Position numbers and translations under genes: made by a program | Source of the DNA: Clostridium vitabionis | GTDB lineage: Bacteria; Bacillota; Clostridia; Lachnospirales; Lachnospiraceae | Reading direction: 5' to 3' | Length of the DNA: 64,000 bases | NCBI RefSeq assembly: GCF_015351765.1 | Contig: NZ_JADKQA010000005.1 | Span: forward strand, 213,510 to 277,509 | Part shown: piece by piece, positions 30,691 to 39,189 of the stretch | Numbering within the stretch: the stretch's first letter is position 1 | How the letters are laid out: each line of letters begins with the position of its first letter | The notes under the pieces: generated by a model | What the model saw: the letters and a program-made list of their open reading frames with translations, nothing else | What the model was told of the DNA's origin: nothing | Database searches by the model: none

Positions 30691-31980
30691 TCAGGACACA
30701 GTCACCCCGGAGATGTACCCGCGCATCGCGAAATGGTAATTCTCGATCGCCTGCTGCAGGTTCATGTCCGCTGTCGCCGCGCTCACCTGTGCGGAGAGCA
30801 GGGAAACCTGCTGGCCGAGGTAAGCCAGGTCGGTGACCATGCCCAGCCGGCGCTGATTTTCCACCGCGGACATCTTCTTCTGCTCGGTGGCGAGAGCCGC
30901 GTTCGCCGCCTCGAGTGCCGTCCTGTCGGTCACACAGGTATTATACAGGGTGCGGACCGTGGAGCGGACGGTCGCCTCCTGGTTGGCGATCGTGCGCTGC
31001 CTGTTCTTATACTCCGTGGAGCCGGCTGTCATATTGGCAAGGCAGGCGCGGCTGTACTTGAGCGCGAGGTTCTGATCAAGCGCCGTCGCGGTGTCCGCGT
31101 CCGGATTCATCGCGTCCACCTGCGACGGGTCAGACGCCGGAAGTTCCCGGATCTCCGGCTGGTCATTGTATTTCCAGCCTGTGGCGATGCAGAGCGACTG
31201 GCGGAGCTGTTCCACATTTGCCTTTGTCGACGTCAGGGAAGATTCAACGGACTGTACCTGGTTCTGCGCCTTGAGCACGTCCGTCGCCGTGGCGAGTCCC
31301 TGGGCCGCGCGGCTCTGCGCCCCCGCGAGGGAACGCTTCGCGACCTCGAGGTTCTCCTCGAGCACCGAAATATTTTTCTTTGCCAGGTTGTAGGAGGCAA
31401 ACAGGGACTTCGTCTGTGCCTTCAATCCGAGCTGGGTGTTCTGGTGCTCATAATTTCTCGTCTTCTGATCCTGATAGGATGCGTCCGCCGACTGCTGCGT
31501 ACGCAGGGCGTTCTGCTCGAGCATCGCGGCTGCAGAGCTCAGGGACGCATAGCTGGATGCCAGGTTCATGTAATTTTTCGACATCGCGTTCGTCCCCGCC
31601 GGCATATAAGCTGCCGCCTGGCTGATCCCGTCGATCGTGTCCTTCAGCGTATCCGCCGTATCCCGGAGGCTATCCGCCTGGTCGAGCATATCCTGGGCAT
31701 TGTCGTAGGACTGCTGCCTGAGCTCTTTGTTGTTCTTGCCGTCCAGGTCCTGCGCAAAGCTGCTCTGATTGTTCAGGTAGGTCGGATTATAGGTCTCGAC
31801 AAGCATTTCCAGCTCGTCATATTCCATCGTATTGTCCCGGAGCCTTGCCCAGGTCGCGTCATCGTAGGCAAACTTCGGTGTGTCCGCCATCGCCGGCACA
31901 GCCGCTGCCGCAGCCATAGCGAGGGCAAGAAAAAGCGCCGCGGAGCGTTTCCCGCCCGCAATTCCAAGATGTTTTCTCAT
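30691..31980 (-). CDS. secreted TolC-like coiled-coil protein (second copy)
   Basis: A 429-residue protein with an N-terminal signal peptide (RSAALFLALAMAAAAAVPAMA, cut near residue 32). The body is almost entirely helical, with two repeats resembling the outer membrane efflux protein fold: one near residues 180-270 (NISVLEENLEVAKRSLAGAQ, ATATDVLKAQNQVQSVESSLT) and one near the end (MSAVENQRRLGMVTDLAYLGQQ). The Q.R...G..T..D.L pattern is the classical TolC-family signature. It ends the RND operon. In a bacterium with one membrane it cannot be a normal outer membrane channel; it may span the cell wall or act as a periplasm-like adaptor. Confidence 0.8.
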   Translation of the reverse strand: MRKHLGIAGGKRSAALFLALAMAAAAAVPAMADTPKFAYDDATWARLRDNTMEYDELEMLVETYNPTYLNNQSSFAQDLDGKNNKELRQQSYDNAQDMLDQADSLRDTADTLKDTIDGISQAAAYMPAGTNAMSKNYMNLASSYASLSSAAAMLEQNALRTQQSADASYQDQKTRNYEHQNTQLGLKAQTKSLFASYNLAKKNISVLEENLEVAKRSLAGAQSRAAQGLATATDVLKAQNQVQSVESSLTSTKANVEQLRQSLCIATGWKYNDQPEIRELPASDPSQVDAMNPDADTATALDQNLALKYSRACLANMTAGSTEYKNRQRTIANQEATVRSTVRTLYNTCVTDRTALEAANAALATEQKKMSAVENQRRLGMVTDLAYLGQQVSLLSAQVSAATADMNLQQAIENYHFAMRGYISGVTVS

Positions 31981-31990
31981 AACTTCCTCC

Positions 31991-33154
31991 TCAGTTTCCT
32001 GTGGATATCAGTCCGCCGACAGCCCACTCGTAATCGTTGACCGCCTTGGTGAGGGAAAGTGCCGCGCTCTCCCTGGATGCCTTCGCCGACAGATAGCTGG
32101 CCTTCATGCCGAGATACGCGCTGCTGCTCAGCATCCCCAGCGATTTTTTGCGGTCGGCGGAAGCCATGTCCTTCTGCGCCGCCTGCCAGTTTGTCTCCGC
32201 CGCCCGGTAAGCCTCGCGGGCGGAAAGGACATCCTGATACATCTTCTCCATCTCCGCGGAGATCGTCTGCTCCCCGGAGGAAATATTCCTCTGCTTCTGC
32301 CTGCGACTCGCCGCGCCCTTCGCCCCCGTCTGCTTTGTGGTATTCAGTGTAAAATTCGCCTGGACCGCGGTTTTTGTATCCTCCGCCAGGTTCATGGCAT
32401 CAATTTTGCTAAGATCCGGATCGCCGAGCGGGGCGATCGTGACATCCGACCCGGGATCATAGCCGCAGAGGATCAGGATGTTGGATTTTAATGTGGAAAG
32501 GCCGGCGCTCAGCTGCTGTTGGTTTTCCTCGGCGCCGAGGAGCTGCTGCTGCGCGGACAGGACATCGGCTTCAGACGCCATTCCCTGCGCGAGCCGGTTC
32601 TGTGCGGACCTGAGGTTCTGCGCGGAGAGCTCGACACTCTGGTTTACCGTGTCGAGATTGGCCCTGGTGCTGTCATACCGGATCACCAGATCCTCAACTG
32701 CCTTCTGGAGATTCTTCCGCACATGGGCCAGCGTCGTCTTCTGCGGGGTCTTGAGTTCCTTGGCCGAAAGCTTCCCCGCTTCCTTCCGGAGAGCCCGGGA
32801 CATCGCCTTATACTGCTCAAACAGAACCCTGTCCCCGTCATCCTTGATGTCGTAGGCCTCGTCCATCAGGTCCGCGGCTTCCTCCGCCATCGTCCGTGCT
32901 GCCGGCAGGTTCAGGTAAGCATTCAGCATCGTGGACTTGGTATTGTTATAGGTGACATTATAATTCTCAATCCGGGCCGCGATCTCGTCGAATTCCAGCG
33001 TCCCGTCCGTGAGGCGCGCCTTCTGCTCCTCCGACAGCGCATTTTCCTCCGCCGTCGAGCCGGGTCCCGCCCAGGCGGTCAGGGCTCCCGCGGGAGCGGC
33101 GAGCGCCAGGGACAGGGAGAGAAGCACGGACACGGGCATTTTCCAGGATCTCAT
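31991..33154 (-). CDS. secreted TolC-like coiled-coil protein (first copy)
   Basis: A 387-residue protein; the start at 33154 follows GGGAGG at a nine-base spacing, and the signal peptide is KMPVSVLLSLSLALAAPAGALTAWA. It resembles its downstream neighbour in layout: LEFDEIAARIENYNVTY near the N-terminus, a helix with RSAQNRLAQGMASEADVLSAQQQL, and a second repeat with KSLGMLSSSAYLGMKASYLSAK. Sequence identity between the two copies is modest, suggesting an old duplication or a designed heteromer. It lies 25 bases after the RND permease gene. Confidence 0.78.
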   Translation of the reverse strand: MRSWKMPVSVLLSLSLALAAPAGALTAWAGPGSTAEENALSEEQKARLTDGTLEFDEIAARIENYNVTYNNTKSTMLNAYLNLPAARTMAEEAADLMDEAYDIKDDGDRVLFEQYKAMSRALRKEAGKLSAKELKTPQKTTLAHVRKNLQKAVEDLVIRYDSTRANLDTVNQSVELSAQNLRSAQNRLAQGMASEADVLSAQQQLLGAEENQQQLSAGLSTLKSNILILCGYDPGSDVTIAPLGDPDLSKIDAMNLAEDTKTAVQANFTLNTTKQTGAKGAASRRQKQRNISSGEQTISAEMEKMYQDVLSAREAYRAAETNWQAAQKDMASADRKKSLGMLSSSAYLGMKASYLSAKASRESAALSLTKAVNDYEWAVGGLISTGN

Positions 33155-33179
33155 CAGAAAAAGCCTCCCTTCTCCAGGA

Positions 33180-36100
33180 TCAGTCAATATCTTCAAATTT
33201 CGGATTTCTCTTATTGCTCATCAGTTTGTAGTAAACCGGCAGCATGAGCAGGGAGAGGATCGTTGACGCGGTGAGGCCGCCGACATTGACGACCGCCAGG
33301 CCCTGCATGATCTCCCCATTATCCCCGAAAGCCAGCGCCATCGGGATCATGGAGACCACGGTGGTCAGGGTGGTCATGAGGATCGGCCGAAGCCGGGTCG
33401 CGCCGGCCTCGACCAGCGCATCATCCTCATTCATGTGCACCTGGTACTGGTTCGCCGTGTCGACATACAGGATCCCGTTGTTGACAACGGTGCCGACCAG
33501 CATCAGGAATCCCAGGATGGAGGTCATGCTGACCGAGACATCCATCAGGAACAGCAGGCCGAAGACACCGATCAGGCTGAATGGGATGGTCGTCATGACC
33601 ATGAGGGAAAATTTCGGCGACTCAAACTGTGCCGCCATGACGACGAAAACCAGGAAGACGGCAATCAGGATCGCCCTGCCGAGGGCGGCAAATTCCTCGT
33701 TCATCATCTGGTCGTTCATGTTCTCCCCGCGGGTTACGCCGGACTCCAGCATAGGCTGCACGGTATCCATGAAAATGGTGTCCTTGAGCTTGCTCTTTTC
33801 TTTCTTGGTGACGCCGTCCGCGTAGGAGGCACTGACCGTCACCTGGTACTGCTTGTCATTTCTCGCGATGCTCTGCGGGCTGTCCTTGAAATAGACATCC
33901 GCCACATCGGTCAGGGCAACGCTCGAGCCCTTCTGGGTCGGCAGCATGATGCCCCGGATTTTCTCAATGTTATCGTACTGTCCGTCCGGGTATTCCACCC
34001 TGACCTCGATATCGCTGCCGTTCACATCCAGCGTTGCAGCCTTGTCCACACCGCTGAGCATGGCATTCACCGACGCGCCGATCCCCGCGGGGGTTAACCC
34101 CTCCGCCTCGGCCTTCGTCGGGTCAACCTCGATCTGCAGCACGGGCGCCGAATTTTCCAGCGTGGAATGCACCTTCGTCAGCCGGGAATCCTGCTTCAGC
34201 CTTTTCACGATCGCGTCCGAGTTCGATTTCAGCTTGTCATAGGTTGCCGACTGAAGGATATACTGCACATCGCCGTTAGATGTGGAGCTCATCGCCGTTG
34301 CCGAACTCATCGCCACCGTGATATTGGTGTCCGGAAGCTTCGTCAGCTCCGGGCGCCAGGCATTGGCCACCTCCCGCGTTGTGCGGCTCCGCTTGTCCTT
34401 GAGGTAAGCCGTCAGCGTGGCACTCGATCCGGTCGAATAGGAGAGGCCGGTAGACCCGTAGGAGAGCAGGTAGTGGTCCACATCAGGATCCGCCTTCACA
34501 TAGTCCTCGACCTGAGAGAGAACCTCGCTGGCGTGGTCGGTATCGATGCCCGGGCGCATCTCCACGGTGACCGCAATCTGTCCCTCGTCGGTATCCGGCA
34601 TCAGCTCGACCCGCAGCTGCGTAGCCAGGAGGATGGAAACCGCCAGCAGGGCAGCACTCGCGATCATAACCAATGCCTTATGCCGGAGCAGCCTGCGCAT
34701 GACGCCGCGGTAAAAATCCTGCATGGCGCGGACCGGTCCGGAGAGCGGCGCCGTTGTGCGCTCCTTCGGCCGGTAAAGCACATAGCAGAGCGGAACTACG
34801 GTCATGGCAGAGATCAGGGACGCCGTCATACAGAAGACGATCGTAAAGCCGAGGGGACCGAACATCTGGCCGGAGAGGCCGGAGAGGAGCCCAAGCGGAA
34901 GGAAGACTACGCAGGTCGTCAGCGTCGAACCGATGATCGAGTTGAGCACCGTGCCAGAGCCCTCGAGCGCCGCCTTATGGAACTCGTCAAATCCCTTGCC
35001 CTTTGTGGCGCGGAAGCAGCTCTCCAGGACGACGATCGAGTTGTCCACCATCATCCCGACGCCGAGAACCAGGGAGCCCATTGTGATCATGTTCAGGGAA
35101 TAGCCGACGGCGCGCATCAGGATCAGGGCAGTCATGATCGAGAGCGGGATCGAAGTCCCGACGATCAGCGACGCCTTGACATCGCCGAAGAACAGCCAGA
35201 GGATCACCATGGAAATGATGACCGCCATGATCATGGTCTGCTGCACGCTCTGGAGGGAAGACTGGATCTGCTCGCTATTGTCGTTCACCACAACCATCTG
35301 CAGGCTGCTGTTCTGGGAGGTCAGCTCATCGATTACCTTGTGAAGTTGCCTGGAAACCTCGCCGGCAGAGCTGCTCTCCTGCATGTGGATGCCCAGCGCG
35401 ATCGTGTCCTTGCCGTCATAGCGGCCGATGCCGGAGGCATCCGCGTACGTCGAGTAGATCTTCGCGACATCCTGCAGGTAAATGGTACTGCCGCTCGGCA
35501 GGGTGATCGGGATATTTTTCAGGCTCTCGAGCGTATCGAAGGTTTCCCCGGTCGTCACCGAGAGGGACTGGCTCCCGAGCGTCGTCTTGCCCGCCGGGTA
35601 GGAGAAATCCGCGCCGGAGACCGCCTGCGCGAGCGACTGCAGGCTCAGCTTGTACTGGGCAAGCTTCTCCGGGATCGCTTCAACCTTGATGTAATTCTCG
35701 CGTCCTCCGCTGACATCCACGCTGGCCACAGAGGAAAGCTTCTCAATCTCGGGGACGATATTATTGTTCACATAGTTATAGAGATTTTCCTGGGCGTCAT
35801 TATTGACCGCGATCGTCATCGTTGCCGCGTCGTTGATGTTAAACTCCATGATGTTCGGCGTATCCACATCGTCCGGGAGACTGCCCTTCACGCTGTCCAG
35901 GGACTTCTTGAGGTCCGTGTATGCCTTGTCCATGTTGGTGCCATACTCATACTGGAGCAGGACAAAAGCCATATTCTCATTTGAGTAGGAGGTGACCTGC
36001 TTGACGCTGCTCAGTGTCTCAACCTTGTCCTCGATGGGCTTTGTAACCAGGTCATTCACATCCTTAGGGCTTGCGCCGGGATATACCGCCGTGACAACCA

Positions 36101-36233
36101 TCATGGGCATTTCCATATTCGGGATCAGTTCCAGCTTGGAACCGAAGAGGGAGGAAATGCCGAAAACGATCAGGCACAGGATCACCAGGAAGGTTGTGAC
36201 CGGGCGCCTGAGGACAAATTTGGTTATTCCCAT
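33180..36233 (-). CDS. RND-family efflux permease
   Basis: A 1017-residue permease of the AcrB/HAE1 group, normal length. It starts MGITKFVLRRPVTTFLVILC, has twelve predicted membrane spans and two large external loops. The transmembrane-4 proton site reads GVGMMVDNSIVVLES, keeping the first aspartate but with Asn in place of the second. The helix that carries lysine in AcrB has VVNNGILYVD, so Lys is replaced by Asn; the proton relay may differ from AcrB. Operon order is tetR-adaptor-permease-two TolC-like proteins. Substrate is unknown. Confidence 0.93.
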   Translation of the reverse strand: MGITKFVLRRPVTTFLVILCLIVFGISSLFGSKLELIPNMEMPMMVVTAVYPGASPKDVNDLVTKPIEDKVETLSSVKQVTSYSNENMAFVLLQYEYGTNMDKAYTDLKKSLDSVKGSLPDDVDTPNIMEFNINDAATMTIAVNNDAQENLYNYVNNNIVPEIEKLSSVASVDVSGGRENYIKVEAIPEKLAQYKLSLQSLAQAVSGADFSYPAGKTTLGSQSLSVTTGETFDTLESLKNIPITLPSGSTIYLQDVAKIYSTYADASGIGRYDGKDTIALGIHMQESSSAGEVSRQLHKVIDELTSQNSSLQMVVVNDNSEQIQSSLQSVQQTMIMAVIISMVILWLFFGDVKASLIVGTSIPLSIMTALILMRAVGYSLNMITMGSLVLGVGMMVDNSIVVLESCFRATKGKGFDEFHKAALEGSGTVLNSIIGSTLTTCVVFLPLGLLSGLSGQMFGPLGFTIVFCMTASLISAMTVVPLCYVLYRPKERTTAPLSGPVRAMQDFYRGVMRRLLRHKALVMIASAALLAVSILLATQLRVELMPDTDEGQIAVTVEMRPGIDTDHASEVLSQVEDYVKADPDVDHYLLSYGSTGLSYSTGSSATLTAYLKDKRSRTTREVANAWRPELTKLPDTNITVAMSSATAMSSTSNGDVQYILQSATYDKLKSNSDAIVKRLKQDSRLTKVHSTLENSAPVLQIEVDPTKAEAEGLTPAGIGASVNAMLSGVDKAATLDVNGSDIEVRVEYPDGQYDNIEKIRGIMLPTQKGSSVALTDVADVYFKDSPQSIARNDKQYQVTVSASYADGVTKKEKSKLKDTIFMDTVQPMLESGVTRGENMNDQMMNEEFAALGRAILIAVFLVFVVMAAQFESPKFSLMVMTTIPFSLIGVFGLLFLMDVSVSMTSILGFLMLVGTVVNNGILYVDTANQYQVHMNEDDALVEAGATRLRPILMTTLTTVVSMIPMALAFGDNGEIMQGLAVVNVGGLTASTILSLLMLPVYYKLMSNKRNPKFEDID

Positions 36234-36246
36234 GAATCACGCCTCC

Positions 36247-37452
36247 TCACTGTGCGGCAGCCGTGCTGCCTGCCGCCGCGGCATCCCCGGCAGCGCTACC
36301 AGCCCCGCTCCCCGCGTCCGTGCTGTCCGCTGCATCCGTGCTGCTCTCCGCGCCTGTGCTGTCCGCATTGCCGCTGCCATCGCCGCTCTCCGCCACGGAG
36401 GTCTCGGCATTCTCCGACTTCTGCACCTTTGCCCCCTCATAGAGCTCGGAGCTCCAGCTGGTAATGATCTCGTCGTCCGCCGTGATCCCATCTGTGATCT
36501 GCGTCTTCTCTGCGGTGTAAATGCCCGTGGTGACCGGTTTCACATGAACGGTATCGCCATCCAGCACATAGACCTCCGGCTGGCCTCCTTCATAGTACAC
36601 CGCGTCCGAGGGCACGAGGAGGGCATGATCCGCCTTCTCGGAAGTCACATAGACCTCCACCGTCACCCCGGTGGGAAGCGCCTCCACATTGCCCACGGAG
36701 GCCTTGACCTTGAACAGCGCTGTCGTGGAATCCACCATGGAATTCTTCTCCGTGATGGTTCCCGGATAGTCCGTGCCGTTCTTCGTGACGGTCACCGCAT
36801 CGCCGGAATTGATATTCTGGATGATGCGGTCCGGCACATAGAAGGTGACTTCCTTGCCGCCCTGCCCGGAAATGACGCAGATTACGCTGCCCTGCGCCAC
36901 ATTGTCATGGAGGGCTGCGCTGACACTCTCCACCGTGCCGGAAATCGGCGCGGTCACATCCGCATATCCGATCTGGTTGTTATAGTTGATCTTCGCCGAA
37001 TCATACTGGAGCTGTGCCTGACGTGCCTGCGACTGCGCATTCTCGAGCTCCTGCTGGGAGACATCCCCGGTCGCGGCGAGCGCCTGCATCCGGGCGAGAT
37101 TGCGGTTTGCGTCCTGCACGCTCACCTGCGCGGTATCCATGGCGATCTTTGCGCTGTCCACCATCTTCGTGTCGATGTGCACAAGCTTCTGCCCGGCACT
37201 CACCTGGTCACCGGGCTTCACCAGGAGCTCGGTGATCTCCCCGCCTGCCTTCGGGATGACGTATGCCATATCCGCCGGTTCCACGGTACCGGTCAGCTCG
37301 GTATCCACCGAGATGCTCCCGGTCTCCGCATGACCGGCCACCACAGTGGGAAGGGAGGCCGGCGTGTCCTTTGCCTCCGGCTGCACCAGCCGGAAGATCA
37401 CCAGAGCGGCAATCGCGGCAGCGACAACAATCCCAATCACTCTCTTTTTCAT
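36247..37452 (-). CDS. RND adaptor (membrane fusion protein)
   Basis: A 401-residue HlyD/AcrA-type adaptor with one N-terminal membrane anchor (RVIGIVVAAAIAALVIFRLV). The lipoyl halves are GGEITELLVKPGDQVSAGQKLVHID and VTAPISGTVESV, separated by a coiled-coil hairpin with the Q-rich QQELENAQSQARQAQLQYDSA. Beta-barrel and membrane-proximal domains follow. The last 50 residues are a low-complexity Ser/Ala/Gly/Asp tail that looks surface-exposed. Its ATG overlaps the tetR stop as ATGA, and it precedes the permease by 13 bases. Confidence 0.92.
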   Translation of the reverse strand: MKKRVIGIVVAAAIAALVIFRLVQPEAKDTPASLPTVVAGHAETGSISVDTELTGTVEPADMAYVIPKAGGEITELLVKPGDQVSAGQKLVHIDTKMVDSAKIAMDTAQVSVQDANRNLARMQALAATGDVSQQELENAQSQARQAQLQYDSAKINYNNQIGYADVTAPISGTVESVSAALHDNVAQGSVICVISGQGGKEVTFYVPDRIIQNINSGDAVTVTKNGTDYPGTITEKNSMVDSTTALFKVKASVGNVEALPTGVTVEVYVTSEKADHALLVPSDAVYYEGGQPEVYVLDGDTVHVKPVTTGIYTAEKTQITDGITADDEIITSWSSELYEGAKVQKSENAETSVAESGDGSGNADSTGAESSTDAADSTDAGSGAGSAAGDAAAAGSTAAAQ

Positions 37453-38099
37453 GTAGTATCCCCTTTCTTTCTCTCCACACTCCTGCGCAGAAAATTCATC
37501 CGGACGGCAAAATCCCTCTTGATCTCGCCTTCCTCTGTCCCCTTGATCGCGTCCGTCACGGCTTTCCCCAAAGAAAACTTACAGAACTCCTTGAAGGTAT
37601 CCATTTCCCGGCAGGTCAGGGAGATCAGCCCGCCATCCCGGGCACTCCGCTGATAGGCTTTGTCAAATTCCTCGTCAAATTCCCTTTCTTTCCCATTGAA
37701 ATACTTCGGGGAAAAATGCCCGTCCTTCAGGATGACATCCGCGGTCCCTACGGAACTGCAGAAATTCCGGATAAATTCCAGATTCTCCGGAACGCGGAAA
37801 AATTCGAGAATTCCCTCGAACAAACCGTCCAGCCACTCCCAGATATCGGCATGCTTGATCACCCGCTTAACTGCCGCGCTATTCTGGATGCTCATCTGCA
37901 TCGTGCCGAGTAGATAATCCAGCAGGTCCCATTTGTCCTCAAAGTACGTGTAAAAGCTTCCGCGGGAAATCTCCGCCTCCTGGATGATCCGGTTGATCGA
38001 GACCTTATCCATCTTCGTCCGTGAAAATTCATCGAACGCGGCTTTCCAGATCGCCCGCTTCTTTGCCTCGGGAAGGCGCATAAACCTCTCGGTCGGCAT
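37449..38099 (-). CDS. TetR-family regulator of the RND operon
   Basis: A 216-residue regulator from the ATG at 38099 (AGGAGAGG upstream). The DNA-binding domain is residues 9-55: AIWKAAFDEFSRTKMDKVSINRIIQEAEISRGSFYTYFEDKWDLLDY, a clear TetR helix-turn-helix. The C-terminal ligand domain is not diagnostic. As first gene of the efflux operon with an ATGA overlap to the adaptor, it is probably an autorepressor that acts at the twin GTGAC-N5-GTCAC boxes at 38388-38423. Confidence 0.92.
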   Translation of the reverse strand: MPTERFMRLPEAKKRAIWKAAFDEFSRTKMDKVSINRIIQEAEISRGSFYTYFEDKWDLLDYLLGTMQMSIQNSAAVKRVIKHADIWEWLDGLFEGILEFFRVPENLEFIRNFCSSVGTADVILKDGHFSPKYFNGKEREFDEEFDKAYQRSARDGGLISLTCREMDTFKEFCKFSLGKAVTDAIKGTEEGEIKRDFAVRMNFLRRSVERKKGDTT

Positions 38100-38124
38100 A
38101 GTTTTCCTCTCCTCTCTGTCCAAA

Positions 38125-38179
38125 GCGAATTTGCTAAGTTCGAACTGCGCTTACGCTTGTTCTCACTAAGCAAATTCGC
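38125..38179 (-). repeat. structured repeat, copy A (divergent)
   Basis: On the minus strand this is one long hairpin: GCGAATTTGCTTAGTGAGAAC, then AA-GC-GTAA-GC-GCA, then GTTCGAACTTAGCAAATTCGC. It shares the core of copies B-D, but the arms are different in sequence while still complementary. It keeps the GNRA-type tetraloop (GTAA), the tandem G-A mismatches and a T-T mismatch at the same places. Confidence 0.75.
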
Positions 38180-38212
38180 ATAGCTCGCACTAAACTCGCA
38201 CTTCGCCCGGTG

Positions 38213-38310
38213 GGCTCGCGCCCCGCTCCGCGGATAGCCACTCCACTAAACTCGGACTGCGCTTTCGCTTGTCCTCGTTAAGTGGCTGGTTATTGTTCAG
38301 TGCCCTGCGT
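38213..38310 (-). repeat. structured repeat, copy B (full length)
   Basis: Runs on the minus strand from directly after a terminator T7 (ACGCAGGGCACTGAACAATAACC), through the hairpin at 38285-38243 (CCACTTAACGAGGAC, AA-GC-GAAA-GC-GCA, GTCCGAGTTTAGTGG), to CTATCCGCGGAGCGGGGCGCGAGCC. It lies upstream of tetR. Hairpin and flanks are nearly identical to copies C and D. Confidence 0.85.
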
Positions 38311-38363
38311 AAAAAAAGCGCCGGCACCGCCCTTTTCCTGCTGTTTAGGGACAGTACCGGCGC
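38311..38363 (-). terminator. hairpin and T7 between the efflux promoter and tetR
   Basis: GCGCCGGTAC / GTGCCGGCGC (one mismatch) with a long loop, then seven Ts. It could end the ispE-gntR transcript, but it also lies downstream of the promoter at 38403-38431, so transcripts for tetR and the efflux genes must pass it. Confidence 0.8.
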
Positions 38364-38387
38364 AAATGTCAAGTATTGCACCGTCAG

Positions 38388-38431
38388 GTGACGACATGTC
38401 ACATTATAGTGACAGTCTGTCACATCGTCAA
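38388..38431 (-). promoter_or_regulatory. promoter with two GTGAC-N5-GTCAC operator boxes
   Basis: TTGACG (38431-38426), 17-base spacer, TATAAT (38408-38403). A 15-base palindrome, GTGACAGTCTGTCAC on the plus strand (38409-38423), fills the spacer. A second, GTGACGACATGTCAC (38388-38402), lies just past the -10. Box centres are 21 bases apart, two helical turns. The arrangement is typical of TetR-family repression, and the TetR gene is the next one downstream. Confidence 0.8.
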
Positions 38432-39189
38432 GTTCTCGCGCATTCAGTTTTTCCTGACTTTTTCATATCTTTTTTGTGAACCCTTTTCGCCGCGGCGCCC
38501 TCCGCCTCCTGCGCTTCGCGCTCGCGGATGATCGCGAGGATGGTCTTCTCCTGATTGCCGATATGCTCACGGATAATTTTCCTCGCCGCCGGGATATCCC
38601 GCTTCTCCATCGCCTCGATGATCATCCGGTGCTCATTCTTGAGGCGCTCCCAGCTCCCGGAATCCCGGATATATTCCAGCCGGTACCGGTACATCTGCTC
38701 ACGGAGATTATTCAAAATCTGCACCAGCTTTTCGTTTCCGGTGGCATTATAGAGGACATCGTGGAAAGCCTCGTCGCTCTCAGCGATCTTCAGGGTGTCG
38801 CCGCCGGAAACCGCTATCGTGAAGGCTGCCTCGGCATCCTTAAGCTTCTGCAGGTCATCGTCTGTCATTCTCCGGCAGGCGAGCCCGCTCGCCAGCTCTT
38901 CGAGCGAGGTGCGGACCTCCAGCACGTCCTGCATATTTTTTGCCGAAATTCTGGCTACCTCCGCGCCCTTCCGCGGGATCATGAGCACGAGTCCCTCCAG
39001 CTCAAGCATCCGGATCGCCTCGCGGATCGGTGTCCGGCTCACGCCAAGCTTGTTCGCCAGCTGGATCTCCATGAGGCGCTCTCCCGGCTCGAGCTCCCCC
39101 TTGAGGATTGCCTGACGCAGCGTGCGGAAAACCACATCCCTCAGCGGAAGATACTCATTGTTGTAATTGGACTCGATGTTCTCAAGCAT
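38428..39189 (-). CDS. GntR-family (FadR/FCD) transcriptional regulator
   Basis: A 253-residue regulator starting at ATG 39189 (AGGAGG seven bases upstream). The winged-helix domain (about residues 14-75) has LRDVVFRTLRQAILKGELEPGERLMEIQLANKLGVSRTPIREAIRMLELEGLV, followed by an all-helical FCD ligand domain (about 85-220) with typical metal-site histidines in DEAFHDVL and NEHRMI. The tail is basic. Its start overlaps the ispE stop by eight bases. Its effector is unknown. The GTATAC-containing palindrome at 40319-40360, upstream of ispE, resembles operators used by this subfamily. Confidence 0.92.
   Translation of the reverse strand: MLENIESNYNNEYLPLRDVVFRTLRQAILKGELEPGERLMEIQLANKLGVSRTPIREAIRMLELEGLVLMIPRKGAEVARISAKNMQDVLEVRTSLEELASGLACRRMTDDDLQKLKDAEAAFTIAVSGGDTLKIAESDEAFHDVLYNATGNEKLVQILNNLREQMYRYRLEYIRDSGSWERLKNEHRMIIEAMEKRDIPAARKIIREHIGNQEKTILAIIREREAQEAEGAAAKRVHKKDMKKSGKTECART

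Noticed and set aside
30691..33154. TolC-like proteins as proof of an outer membrane
   Set aside because: TolC-family proteins are annotated in some monoderm Clostridia. No other outer-membrane genes (Bam, Lpt, LPS core) are in the window.
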